Notes under the pieces: generated by a model
What the model was told of the DNA's origin: nothing
Seen by the model: the letters and a program-made list of their open reading frames with translations, nothing else
Database searches by the model: none
Part shown: piece by piece, positions 48,601-58,314 of the stretch
How positions within the stretch are numbered: the first letter of the stretch is position 1
Layout of the letters: each line of letters opens with the position of its first letter
Position numbers and translations under genes: made by a program
DNA from: Membranipora membranacea
Taxonomy: Eukaryota; Bryozoa; Gymnolaemata; Cheilostomatida; Membraniporidae
Assembly: GCA_914767715.1 (NCBI GenBank)
Contig: OU612068.1
Location: 19,408,001 to 19,468,000, forward strand
DNA: 60,000 nt
Direction: 5' to 3'

Positions 48601-49572
48601 GTATTCATGCTGTATCAAGTAACTAAAACTATTGCAGTATGGTTTGAACTTGCAACTCCTTGAACAAAAGACAACAGCGCTAACAGCTCAGCCATCCAGG
48701 CCAATATGGTTGGTGGGCAAAAAGTGCTGACTATAAACCCACTAGCAGTTACGCTATGCATAACGCTACACTGCGGGTGGCACAATGACGATACGGGTGG
48801 GGACATAATGCAAAGTTATTGAAGCGCAATGACCTATCTATACTGTTTTTTAAATCTATGGATTAACCCCTATTGTGAACTTTGCATTTCGACATTTTCA
48901 TTGTGATTGGAATTGCAACCAGAGCACCAGCCTATATTATAATATCATGATATGATATATTGAAATATGGGTAATATGGGCAACGCCCTGGTCAAACACG
49001 GGCCGAATCAAACTAATGTATGGTGGAGAGCTTATCAAACTAAATCAAGGCTAAATGTCTGAGGTTAAAAAATTTCATAATGATCAAATTTAGCTAACTT
49101 ATAAAAAACCACTTTCTTGTCCATTCATTGATTTACCCATAGGCTTAATTAATATACTAGTATTGGTTTATTAAGTCAAAGGATTACCTAGCAGCAACTC
49201 TAACTTTGCTTACAGAAATGTTTGAAGTGTTGGAGCACATTTGCTACATCAGAAGAGTATGACACACATAACTGTGCTACCACTGTACCCATAGAAAACA
49301 TGTATGTCAGTCATACAAGTACTCAAAAACCAAACAGTAAAAAACCAGCTAATAAAAAGAAGAGGAAAGCTCGTATAGAGCTTAGCCCGCCTCCAGTCAG
49401 ACGAAGAGTGAGGTCTGCCAGGACGAGGAGGGGCGTGTCCCCACCACCCACACCAGTTGTTGTGATTGGAAATGGTGCAGCACCGGGTGTAGAGCTTGTA
49501 GGGGAAGCTAGCCATGGTGCGGATCCTGATACACAGACTAGTCAGGATCAGGGCAATCAGAGTATAGACTAG
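36691..49572 (+). CDS. ZNF341: ZNF341 orthologue, C2H2 zinc-finger transcription factor
   Basis: Exons: 36691-36721, 37765-37869, 38098-38276, 38737-38850, 40150-40414, 41612-41847, 42361-42492, 43300-43474, 43973-44139, 44555-44778, 45076-45233, 45652-45852, 46206-46486, 49216-49572; phases agree and give about 874 residues, close to the vertebrate protein. The start MAQSLFDAI matches the vertebrate MAQ-IFEA start. Next come finger 1 ([21 protein letters not shown]), a Gln-rich region, then fingers including [78 protein letters not shown] and [12 protein letters not shown], all in vertebrate ZNF341 order. In human, ZNF341 activates STAT3 and STAT1 transcription; nuclear role here is inferred. 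The C terminus ends in a basic Ser/Pro-rich tail. The 41612 exon could instead start at 41630. Confidence 0.92.
36955..37307. repeat. Composite nested foldback element in ZNF341 intron 1
   Basis: Outer arms AGAACCTGTTTGACC (36955-36969) and GGTCAAACCGTTCT (37294-37307) enclose four hairpins: 36969-37043 (29-bp arms), 37052-37077 (11-bp arms around TCCC), 37101-37217 (about 48-bp arms with a 21-bp A-rich loop), and 37265-37290 (10-bp arms). Hairpins two and four are themselves inverted relatives, each bordered by TTTGACC or its complement. No coding capacity is present. Confidence 0.85.
38851..40149. other. ZNF341 intron, no features seen
   Basis: 1.3 kb between the exon ending STGTLHV and the exon beginning QGSAVQNN. 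Only AT-rich low-complexity sequence was noted. Confidence 0.5.
40415..41611. other. ZNF341 intron containing a dispersed repeat
   Basis: 1.2 kb of intron; its last part carries the repeat at 41450-41555 listed separately. Nothing else was recognised. Confidence 0.5.
41450..41555 (+). repeat. Dispersed repeat, copy 1
   Basis: About 100 bp, including CAAGTCATCTCATTGGAAAT and CAGAAAGAAAATTGAATAGA, nearly identical to 51275-51374. It ends about 55 bp before ZNF341 exon 6. Both copies are preceded by AT-rich sequence. Family unknown. Confidence 0.75.
42955..43075 (-). repeat. tRNA-derived SINE head
   Basis: On the minus strand an A-box-like GATGGCGCAATCGATTAGC (from about 43066) is followed by a B-box-like GAGTTCGATTCCCA (about 43000-43013). 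A partial inverted copy (TTAGCACGCCTGCTATTCAC) follows at about 43112. Located in the ZNF341 intron between exons 42361-42492 and 43300-43474. Confidence 0.65.
43506..43572 (+). repeat. G-rich dispersed repeat, third copy
   Basis: Begins near GTGGGGCCCTCGGGCG and ends in a G run followed by GCTCAGACTACAC. Same family as 8420-8473 and 10588-10650. Confidence 0.5.
44395..44417. repeat. Poly(C) homopolymer, about 23 bases
   Basis: An uninterrupted C run in the ZNF341 intron upstream of the 44555 exon. Its exact length is likely to be unstable or subject to sequencing error. Confidence 0.9.
45253..45475 (+). repeat. tRNA-derived SINE with a conserved-looking body
   Basis: An A-box-like stretch (TAGATGGTTAGACCGCCGGG, about 45270) is followed by a B-box-like TTCGTTCGAATTCTA (about 45315) and a roughly 150-bp tRNA-unrelated body. 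It lies in the intron between ZNF341 exons 11 and 12. The short reading frame across it is a repeat artefact. Confidence 0.65.
46662..46704 (+). repeat. Left arm of a 2.2-kb-spaced inverted repeat
   Basis: About 43 bp, including CATAGATTTAAAAAACAGTA and TAGATAGGTCATTG, repeated in inverted orientation at 48827-48868. The two arms bracket the possible alternative ZNF341 3' exons. Confidence 0.85.
46778..46880. repeat. Foldback element, AGTAAAACGAC arms
   Basis: Inner arms 46802-46824 and 46845-46867 (AGTAAAACGAC..TTC.AGCCAAT against ATTGGCT..GAAGTCGTTTTACT), with weaker outer pairing AAGGCT/AGCCTT. A MITE-like hairpin in the last ZNF341 intron. Confidence 0.75.
47033..47904 (+). CDS. Possible alternative 3' exons of ZNF341 (or a separate remnant)
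   Basis: Two segments inside the last ZNF341 intron can be joined in phase to exon 46206-46486. Segment 47033-47091 encodes [19 protein letters not shown] and ends in phase 2 at GGTAAGT-type donor sequence; segment 47739-47904 restores phase (W at the junction) and gives 55 further residues, ending [14 protein letters not shown] and a stop. An AATAAA lies at 48051, 147 bp after that stop. The main transcript skips both and joins 46486 to 49216. The segment contains a CxxC pair but no complete C2H2 finger. The alternative is that this is a remnant of an element inserted between the inverted arms at 46662 and 48868. No homologue is recognised. Confidence 0.35.
48635..48700 (-). repeat. tRNA-derived SINE head
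   Basis: On the minus strand an A-box-like GGATGGCTGAGCTGTTAGCG (from about 48697) precedes a B-box-like GCAAGTTCAAACCA (about 48640-48653). Spacing matches a tRNA. It lies in the last ZNF341 intron. Confidence 0.6.
48827..48868 (-). repeat. Right arm of the long-range inverted repeat
   Basis: Reverse complement of 46662-46704 with very few differences (a perfect core of about 33 bp). See the finding on this pair. Confidence 0.85.
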
Positions 49573-49781
49573 ATCAAACAGAGGATGATTGCAGCTGTCT
49601 ACGGATAAAAACTATGATATATTTGTACTGTGGTTTCTTTATTCTTAATGGAATTTACATAATTTCGTTGTTTGCTAGCACCAGTGCAATATACGACCAG
49701 AATGACCTTGTTACCAGTGAAATCTGAACAAATTTAATACTTTGACATTCATAAATGGCAATCTACTGAATGATATAAATG

Positions 49782-49787
49782 AATAAA
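49782..49787 (+). terminator. Poly(A) signal AATAAA of ZNF341
   Basis: AATAAA 210 bp after the ZNF341 stop codon, within an A-rich stretch. Confidence 0.6.
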
Positions 49788-49813
49788 AATGATAAAAAAA
49801 TTTGATAATATAG

Positions 49814-49819
49814 TTTAAT
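49814..49819 (-). terminator. Candidate poly(A) signal ATTAAA of the acyl-CoA dehydrogenase
   Basis: ATTAAA on the minus strand, 80 bp after the stop codon at 49899. A canonical AATAAA occurs only further away, near 49636. Confidence 0.4.
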
Positions 49820-49898
49820 TTCGGGTTATATTATAATTTCATTATGTTCGTCTAAGCTATTGAGTAATTTTTATAAAGCACTTTGCCTCACGTATAAA

Positions 49899-52800
49899 TC
49901 AGAGGTTATGATTAGGGGCCATGCTGGACATGACCATCTCAAAGTCCTCCTGTGTAGATTGCTCACAGTTTGGGTCGAATCTTGTAGCTTTTATTATTGG
50001 TAACAAGTCCTGGTCGCACCATCTGTAACAAATGATAATATTATGGTTGGAAATGGCTTCGGTTCTATGAATATTCATGTGGAGAGGGGATTCTAATGGT
50101 TATTGGCTTCATGTTTTTGAAAATATAATAAGTGGACTTGTACATACAATAGGGCATGTTAATAAAGACACAACATTGCAGTTTTATGAATTTCCGAGTA
50201 AGAACAAGTCATGATATTATCATATGGGATTCAATTTATTTGGTAGGGACAATGCCGAACAAAGTTGTAAGGGCAGGCTAGCCCTATGGATGCATTACCA
50301 GTTAAAAAAAAAAAATTTGCAGTAGTGTTGAAGCCTCTTACCTCTTCAGAGATGTTTCCAGGGATGAAACAGTAGGGTTAGCATGCCTCATCTCAGCAAA
50401 TAAAACACCTAAAAATAATGAAAATAACATATGCTGATGATATACTAATCAAGTCACCTTTAGAGACGCTTGCTGATTTTAGTTCCTTCATCATAACCTC
50501 AGTTTATTCCACGTCTGTAGAGGAGGCAACCCCAATATTGGCAAATTGGATTGATCTAGAAGATTGTGTTGTTTTGTCTCAGGTGAGGTTGCCACTGCAA
50601 TACTTCTCTTTTATAGAGGTCTACTTCCTTGAGTATAAAACATGGGGTCCATTTGATAACATGAGCTGTTCACATTGTGTTACGCAAAGACTGAAATCTT
50701 GTTCACAGAAAAGTTGATACGATGCCTATGCCCAATGAGAAACAGGTTATTCCATGATACGCCTAACTTGAGTGATGTTACAATATTCCACATGATACGC
50801 TGAATATAATTTGGCTTCGGAATCAGCAGGTAATTTCAGAAACTCCACTGGAACTTGTGTAAGAAAAAGAAAGTACATACCAATGTAAATATTAACCAGA
50901 GAAAATGCTAGTTCTCTAGCTCTCAGGGTTTTATCCCTGGTCTGGGGAAAATCAAGAGCCATGTAGTCAACCAGACAATCCAGTGATGTGAGAAGGGTAG
51001 TCACATGTGGGCATTCAACACAACTCTTGAGAACAGTACGACAGTGTGCTACATAGGCAGTCATAACCTCTCCTTGTGTTTTTTCTATGGCACGTAGCAC
51101 ATCGAGTGAGCAAATGTTAGTTGTACCTTCCCAGATTGGAAGAACCTAGATCGTAAAAGAAAATTTTGGAATATATAATGTGTTGATGCTGTGTTGACTC
51201 AGAGCCAGAGAGTCATGCTTCAGATATGTATCTGCTCAGCGATCTTTGCAAGGTACAGTATATATATATACTATTATTGGCAACCAAAGTCATCTCATTA
51301 GAAATGTTTTGCACTCAGGGCCAGGAAAAAATAGAAGCAAAAATCAGAAAGAAAATTGAATAGAAGATCATTACTGTTGTTGATTAAGTTGATAGCGTAT
51401 GGTCAAATGTTTTGTAGAGAGAATGAAGCTAACCTGTATTGCAAGCCATAAATACACATATACTTTTTAGCAAGTATCCATATGTTTATGAAGCAGGCAA
51501 TACCCTCTGTTGAGTGATGGAAATTGGACTGACGAATTCTTAGAATTTAAAATAATACAGCTATACTTGCTCGCCCAACTAATTATTAAGTCCGTATATA
51601 TCTATATATTATATTTTCTTTTTAGTTTATGAGGACAAAAGTTGTTATTTTCCTTTGTGAACAACATACTAGTATATATACATAAATATATATATATATG
51701 ATAGCCTCAATAAAAACAAATAATAATAATAATACCTGAGCATCCCTGAGCATTGACGGTAACCCTGTATCTTCAATATAACCCTGACCACCAAAGCATT
51801 CCAGGCCTTCAGATGTCACAGTCATGGCTACTTTAGCGGTGTACAGCTTAGCCAGCGGTGTGAGCAGACGTATAAGTAGAGTGGTGGTATCTCTACCCGA
51901 CCCACACTCGTCCAGTCCTAACAACCGTGAGAGCTCAAAAGATAATAGTGCAGATGACTGAGCTTTTAGCTACAAATAAAAAACACGACACAATAGCTTA
52001 GTTTATCTAGAACAGTGAAAGTACAATATCATTCCGCAGAATTATTCAAATTTAATGAGGAATTATGTTCTCTTGTTATCTGAGAGCACAACTCAACTGA
52101 AGGCTAGTTTATAAACATGGCAACTGTTTGGATTTCCTCATCTTATTAGATTTTAATACCTCATATTGTTGAAGGATAAAAATTTTCCTTCATTCGCTTA
52201 CCTCGAGAACTTTGGTTGGAGGATGAAATCTTTTGGGACAAAAGCAACTCTGATTCAGCTTTTCACAAATGATTGTTGTGTTGGATTATTTATCTTCATC
52301 TTACCTCCATGTTTGCCAATGTTCTCATATGTATTGGAAATTTGTATATGGGTGATCCAAAAGCATGTCTTCTGATACTATAGTCTTTACACAATTCTAC
52401 AATTCTGAAACAAAAGTAGCAACTTAGATGAAAAGCATTGTGAAAAATAATCATTTATCAATCTCTTACAAACAAAATTTCATCACCATTTCAATTTTCA
52501 ATACAACACAGTTCAAATTCTGAACTGATCTTTTTCTTGGAATTTTATGGCAAAAGCAAAAACAGATGCGCGAATATCTATGAAAACTAATTCATTTTAA
52601 AATAAATTTAAAAGCGTTCTTTATGCCATTGCTGGCAATTTTTGATCGGTGGAAGATAAGGTGTCCCAAAACATCTGATGACCTGTTAATTTGCCATTGT
52701 ATTCTTCAACAGGCAAGTAACATGAATGTTACAATTTTAACATTTCACCTTCTGGTTGCAGAAGAAGCGAACAGACTGTTATACATCCTAGAGATTGTGA

Positions 52801-55414
52801 GCATGTCAGATATGCTGGCTACGCCTCTACCGAGCTTTCCGACTAAGTGAGCCTTAGTTCCACAGAGGAGTAACTCAGCTGTGGGCAGTTGCCTGGTGCC
52901 CAACTTGTCTTTCAACTTGACAATCTGTATGTTGTTGAGTTGATCAGAGCCTGGTTGCCGAGTCCTCAGATAAAACATTGACAATCCTCTAGTGCCCTGT
53001 GAACAAGACATCATAAACAGCAAAAGAGCAGATGAGTGAGCCTAGTTCTAAAATATGTAAGAAACTCTCACATTCGGCAAATTGAGTGTTTACATCCTGG
53101 TACACTATCTAGCCAATCTTGGCATAAGACAACTCTTAAACAATCGCACAATGGCTTATGCTGTGTTACGAGAGACTAGGATAGGGGTGGGAACCAGGCT
53201 TAACTATCTGTGGAACCATGAATATATTATATGTTTATGTGTGGAACTGAGGAGTTGGTCGACCCAAAAGCTATATATAAAACTAACAAGTATATCACTT
53301 ATGGCTCATCCTTACAAAAAATAGCAGACAAAAAAAGATATCATACTTTTGTAGTAGACCCATCTTCATTGACAGTACGAGCTAAAGCCAGTGACATGTC
53401 AGAGTCGGTGGCTGAGGAGAACCACTTATATCCGTGTAATGCATAAGTTCCATCAAGCTGTGGGTATGCCAGGGTCTCTGTACCGTTAGCTAGAGGACAA
53501 ATAAATACGACACTTAGGAAGGATGAGACAGTAATAAGGGAAAGTATGAATTTAAGGCAAAATATTTCAGTTCAGGGCCACTACTAGTACTTTATTCCGC
53601 TGTAGGTTAAAAAATGGATTCTCACAACAATTATTTCTAGACAAGAATTACAAATTAATGTTCCCTGCTAGTCAGTACGTCTCTCAATGAGGGAAATTCC
53701 TTAGACAAATCCACTATTTCTATATTCAATAACAGCTAAAGATCCGGTTTCTCCAACTTTTTGCTGAGGGTCTTTCAATTAAAAGCAGCAAAAATCGCAA
53801 CGGGATCGCTCATTCATTTCCGGAACAAATTTTTCTAATTGAAGGACCAAATGAGCGATAATTTTAAGCAATGTGATAATTTGCTTTAGTCAAGTGTTGC
53901 TCATATTCATTGAAAGACCCGGATGAGGAATAAAAAAACGCACAGTTAATCATTTACAGTGATCTACACATACCCACATCGGAGCCTCCACCCTTCTCTG
54001 TCATCCACTGGCCTGAAGTCCAGAACTCAGCGGGATCTCGACTAGTGAGATTATCATACGTCTTCTGAAGGTGACTCGGGATACCGTTCACTTCTATAGT
54101 CCTTGCAGCACCGTCTGTCATTGCTAGCGGACAACCGTACAGTCCGGAGGAGGGAGAGTAAAGAAATAATTTCGCCATCTGATAAATACGACTGTGAAAG
54201 AGAAATTGTTGTTGTCCTACTACTATATTTGATTATATTTGAGAATTAAATTTGAACAAGGTGTATTTGAACAAAAAGTGTCCTGGATACAAATTGATTG
54301 TGGGATCAATGGTAACAGAACAAATTGGGAGCGCCTCTGCTGGTAGTGATTCAATCTAAAAGCAGCGACTTCATGTCATATCTCGATTGTGCCATTATTT
54401 ACAAGGATAAAGAATAAGAGATTGGCAACTGGCTGGCCTTGTTTAGCAGCACTACAATTTGATAATAATACTTCTCATAGTCAGATTTACCTTACAGGAA
54501 GACATTTAAATTATGTGTTCCCTCAAAGTTATCATAATTAAATTTAAACAAAAATGAGAACCCTAGTATTTCAAGATATCCTGCAACTCCAATTTAGGTG
54601 ACTCAATAGATCTCAAATGTATATTTTCACACTGTATGGTAAGTTTACCTGTATTGTCCGTAAGTTCTTTCATAACCAATTGCAATCAGACCCTCTTTAG
54701 CTGATATTGTTTTCTGAGCCTTCCAGGCGGCCGAGGTGTTGAGTTTATCCACTCTCTTCCCCCAGGCGTCATACTGCTCAAGAGTCGGCTGCTCCCTCTC
54801 ACATTGTAAGTGTAAGTCATAGATAGATGTAGCCACCTCATGTCCAAATCTCTCCAGGTCAGGTTCGATAGAATTCATAACCTAAGACATAATGTGTATG
54901 ATGTGGCGATTTTGGTGTTTGTGGAAGGCTAAGTAATAGTTGATTTCAATGTGAACTTTGACTCCTCCACTGTAACGAACCTCATATTCTCTCACATTGG
55001 ATCAAACAAAAACATGTAATATTTTGAGCCAAGGTGCACATGGCAGAATAAACATTATTATAACGAGTTTCTACCTATTTTAGACAGAGTTTATCACCAA
55101 ATAGGCACTGTTATGTACATTGTACCAGAAGAATATCTGTCACTCTAACACGGAGCAAAGCTATCTTGAGTAGCGTAACCTACATTGACATATCTATAGG
55201 GATCATATCCTAGTGCTCCACTCACCTCTGGAGGTAGTTTATTTTTTAGCCATGTCTGCAGAAACCAGTCACTCGTGTATTGGTTATGTAACTGTGGTGA
55301 GTCCTGGTGGAAGTCGCCAGTATTCAACGACTGGAATGCTCTACATGTGATAGTATGTCGGCTGTGTCGGGAGAAGCTAGACCAGAGGCCGTTAGTATTC
55401 AACATCAATCTCAT
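49899..55414 (-). CDS. AidB/ACAD11-like acyl-CoA dehydrogenase, probably mitochondrial
   Basis: Complete in ten exons (minus): 55414-55226, 54881-54649, 54191-53974, 53489-53347, 52996-52749, 52404-52305, 51969-51736, 51145-50881, 50408-50342, 50022-49899. Phases agree and give 606 residues. The first ~35 residues are rich in Ser, Arg and Thr with few acidic residues, as in a mitochondrial presequence, followed by [19 protein letters not shown], the AidB-type N-terminal motif. Residues 204-213 ([10 protein letters not shown]) form the flavin/substrate loop typical of the AidB branch, which has MTEKQGGSD rather than the usual acyl-CoA dehydrogenase loop. [33 protein letters not shown] and [15 protein letters not shown] follow in family order; the Glu of IWEGT (about 461) is at the catalytic-base position. 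FAD-dependent oxidation of an acyl-CoA is the family reaction; the substrate is unknown. Confidence 0.92.
51275..51374 (+). repeat. Dispersed repeat, copy 2
   Basis: Nearly identical to 41450-41555 (CAAAGTCATCTCATTAGAAA ... CAGAAAGAAAATTGAATAGA). It lies in the intron between dehydrogenase exons 7 and 8, antisense to that gene. Confidence 0.75.
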
Positions 55415-55502
55415 TTCTCCTTATGTTCTTTATGTTTACAATCTACAATTTAACATATTTTAGGTCAGTAGATCAGACAGCAAGTAACAAGAGATAACCA
55501 CG

Positions 55503-55643
55503 GCATTGACAGTACTCTCGAAGCATTGACGGTACCCTTGAAGCTTTGACAGTACCCTCGAAGCATTGACAGTACCCACGAAGCATTGACAGTACCCTCG
55601 AAGCATTGACAGTACCCTCGAAGCATTGACAGTACCCTCGAAG
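55503..55643. repeat. Minisatellite, seven units of 20 bp
   Basis: Seven tandem copies of GCATTGACAGTACCCTCGAA with a few substitutions, the last four almost identical. It lies about 90 bp upstream of the dehydrogenase start codon, in the probable promoter or 5' leader. The reading frame across it on the minus strand (repeating a YCQCFEGTVNAS-like block) is a repeat artefact. Confidence 0.95.
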
Positions 55644-55903
55644 CAGAAATCCTCCAGAGAGACAAGCTATTTTATTTTTTTAATAATGATAGTCATTCTG
55701 AGCAAAAAGTAAGATGATAAAAAACTGTTGTTTTCATATAAAAGTGCATCATTAGCAGCACAAGTGAGGAGATATCTGATCAGACTTGCTCTGGAGTTGT
55801 CCCTTACAAGGAGTTAAATTCACACGGAAAGTTGTATCCATCTCAGCAATGACAGGGCTTTCACTTGATATGCTATGGCCTTCTTCATTTATATTATATT
55901 GTT
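55644..55903. other. Unassigned spacer between minisatellite and U1 array
   Basis: No gene or strong repeat seen. Its last ~15 bp share the ATTATATTGTTAGGG junction found at the 3' side of every U1 copy; the more distal conserved GAGGGACCATTATT block is missing here, so copy A sits at the array boundary. Confidence 0.5.
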
Positions 55904-56050
55904 AGGGCTAGCGCGAACGCAGGCCCCCAGAAATAAATTGTCCACACGAGCAGCACTCGCAACTCTCAGTCTGATCTAAGTGCAATGATCAGACCTCCTC
56001 TTGGGCCACCCGTCTTGTTGATCACGGGTAAACCTGTGACAGGTAAGTAT
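55904..56050 (-). ncRNA. RNU1: U1 snRNA gene, copy A
   Basis: Read from 56050 down to 55904 (147 nt). The 5' end is ATACTTACCTG, the universal U1 sequence that pairs with 5' splice sites. Next come stem-loop I with a GTGATCA loop (U1-70K contact), stem-loop II with arms GTCTGATC/GATCAGAC around ATTGCACTTA (U1A loop), stem-loop III, an Sm site AATTTATTT and stem-loop IV GGGGGCCTGCGTTCGCGC. The human gene is 164 nt; the shorter length is typical of variation in stems I and III. Compared with other copies it differs at the last base of the Sm site and at one base in the II-III region. The exact 3' end may extend a few bases. Confidence 0.95.
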
Positions 56051-56064
56051 GGTTGTTTTTATGA

Positions 56065-56115
56065 AGCCTTAAGGACCAGACCTGAATTAATCATTGAGAT
56101 AAATGGTGTGTGATC
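56065..56115 (-). promoter_or_regulatory. Upstream control region of U1 copy A (probable PSE)
   Basis: Positions about -15 to -65 from the U1 5' end. Shared with the other copies: AAGGACCAGACCTGAAT (-21 to -38, plus-strand reading) and GAGATAA.TGGTGTGTG (-44 to -62). The second block lies where animal snRNA genes carry the SNAPc-bound proximal sequence element. There is no TATA box, as expected for Pol II U1 genes. Confidence 0.6.
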
Positions 56116-56943
56116 CACATATACACTTGATTTTACTCAGTATGACACTGAAATTACTGAGATGATGAGATTCCGCACTGACATTGTATGACCAGTATCC
56201 ACTGAAGGACCACTGACATATTCATATTTGTAAAGACTTGATCCTGGGTGAGAAATGTATACATCAGCAAAGAAATGCTTCTAAAAATGGAATGGTTGGA
56301 AATTGCACCATAAGTCGAAATTCCACGTATAGTTTTCTTATAATAATTACCCACAACGATAGGGAATAATTACCGATAATGCCATATCCCCCCTCTTTGT
56401 CAACCTGTAGTATCACCTTGGTCAGTACACCACATATATGCTCTGAGATTATATGTGGCATGAAATCTAAACTTAAATTTCCAAATGATGCACGTAGCAA
56501 AAAACACAAACTAATTATCAGAAGTAAATTCACCACTATGAATTTGTAGAAAGTAAGAATCAACATGCAAATAATAGGATCTGGTACACAGTTAAACATA
56601 ACACAGCCACGTGTCTAATACTATAGGAATTTACCAGTCAACTTCATTCAGATTTTTTTCAGAAATATCTCTTTGGGGAAATTTGCTCAAGTATGTAGAA
56701 TTCCCTCATATGATTTGCGAGTTTTCATGAGCACCTCCGCGAACTAAAAGCTTTGAATTTTGAAAATAGAAGTCGGAAAATATGATAATATGACACCAAA
56801 ATCAGCTTGGGCTCATAATGTTTTTTCTTTTTCATCAGTGAGAAGGCTTGATCAAATGAATTATGTCTTACTCAACCCCTCAGAAATTCACTGGAGTTGA
56901 ATTAAAAGACAGATGAGGGGCCATTATTTTATATTATATTGTT

Positions 56944-56970
56944 AGGGCTAGCACGAACGCGGGCCCCCAG
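56944..56970 (-). pseudogene. Truncated U1 snRNA (stem-loop IV only)
   Basis: The 3' stem-loop (AGGGCTAGCACGAACGCGGG on the plus strand) and the conserved 3' flank are intact, but immediately after the CCCCCAG the sequence jumps to CAGTACACCACATATATGC, a stretch that normally lies in mid-unit (compare about 56425). The Sm site, stem-loops I-III and the 5' end are gone, so it cannot make U1. It lies 207 bp from copy C and marks a deletion or unequal-exchange junction. Confidence 0.85.
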
Positions 56971-57150
56971 TCAGTACACCACATATATGCGCCAAGTTGA
57001 TGAGTTTCTGATGAGCACCCTTTCCATCAGACTGAGGAGACCTAAGCATGAAAATATGTTTAGGGGCCACTTTACTACCTTATTCAATCCTCAGGAATAC
57101 ACAGGAGTTATAATGATCGATAAGGGGCCATTATTTTACATTATATTGTT

Positions 57151-57297
57151 AGGGCTAGCGCGGACGCAGGCCCCCAGTAATAAATTGTCCACACGAGCAG
57201 CACTCGCAAGTCTCAGTCTGATCTAAGTGCAATGATCAAACCTCCTCTTGGGCCACCCGTCTTGTTGATCACGGGTAAACCTGTGACAGGTAAGTAT
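57151..57297 (-). ncRNA. RNU1: U1 snRNA gene, copy C
   Basis: 147 nt from 57297 to 57151, with an intact ATACTTACCTG 5' end, Sm site AATTTATTA and all four stem-loops. Differences from copy D: one base in stem II (GTTTGATC, giving a G-U wobble against GATCAGAC), one in the stem IV tetraloop (TCCG for TTCG), and loop II reading ATTGCACTTA. All are compatible with folding, so this copy is probably functional. Confidence 0.95.
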
Positions 57298-57311
57298 GGT
57301 TGTATTTATGA

Positions 57312-57362
57312 AGCCTTAAGGACCAGACCTGAATTAATCGTTGAGATAACTGGTGTGTGATC
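57312..57362 (-). promoter_or_regulatory. Upstream control region of U1 copy C (probable PSE)
   Basis: Nearly identical to the block upstream of copy A (AAGGACCAGACCTGAATTAA, then GAGATAACTGGTGTGTGA), at the same distance from the U1 5' end. Confidence 0.6.
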
Positions 57363-58314
57363 ACGATTTAACTCATCAAGATACTGAAAATGTACAAGTT
57401 AGCATCATCATCAGATATCAGGCAATGTTTGAGCTCTCTCAGTACAGATGTTGTTTGATCTAAAACCTAAGCTTTTGTACTACGGACAAATTGATTTTCA
57501 AAGGACTACATCTGGGTGAGAAAAAGCATACTTGGTCAGAATTAAAATGCTTCTAAAAATGGATTATTTCAAAATTGCACCATTTGTTGCAATCCAACAT
57601 ATAATTATATTTTCCTTATGTTTGTCCATCAAAGTAAGTATTACTCACAAAGCCTACAGTTGTTCTCCTTATTTGAGTAGGTTTGTTTGCACTGACAACG
57701 TCGAAATACCATAATCTACTGTGACAGCTCAACTGAACACGAACCCCTAAAAAGTTTTAAATTTATTTGGAGCAGTTACTGGAGTTGTCCGCTCATCAAA
57801 TCTGAAAATACCGTTTAGGTCAAACTCCTTGGTCAGTACACCATAGACATACACTGAGATTATGAGTTTACTGATGATCCAAATATCAGTTACCGCTTGG
57901 TACATGTTGCAGGAAATATAAACCAAATTTCAGCACTGAAAATCTGTTTAATCTTTGAATCAAACTGCAAACTAGTAGCCACTGCCGCGCAGTTTACCGT
58001 AACACAATATTGTACAATGGAACTAAATTTAACGATCCGATTGGTACATATCCATACGTATAAAGTTAATTCCTCATATGATATGCATGTGTCAAAGGGC
58101 ACTTCCATGAACTGAGCCTTTGGGTTCTTGATAATGAAAATCAGCATGACATCAAAGCCAACCTGTTCTCATGTCACCCTTTTCCATCACTGAGAAGACC
58201 TCATCATGGAAACAAATATCAAGGAGCAATATTCCTACTTTATTCAACCCTCGGTAATTGACTGGAGTTGAAACAGTTGATAGATGAGGGACCATTATTT
58301 TTCATTATATTGTT

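Larger units (their letters stand above)
49573..49898. other. Convergent intergenic gap
   Basis: About 326 bp between the stop codons of ZNF341 (plus) and the acyl-CoA dehydrogenase (minus). Candidate poly(A) signals of both genes lie only about 30 bp apart (49782 and 49819), so the two 3' ends overlap or nearly do. Confidence 0.7.

Noticed and set aside
55990-56050. Plus-strand mini-exon beginning ATGATCAGACCTCC and ending in a perfect CAG|GTAAGTAT splice donor, repeated four times (tandem first exons or spliced-leader genes)
   Set aside because: The donor is the complement of the U1 snRNA 5' end, and the reverse complement of the whole core carries the U1-70K loop, U1A loop, Sm site and 3' stem-loop. 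The U1 reading explains every conserved position; the exon reading explains only the last nine bases.
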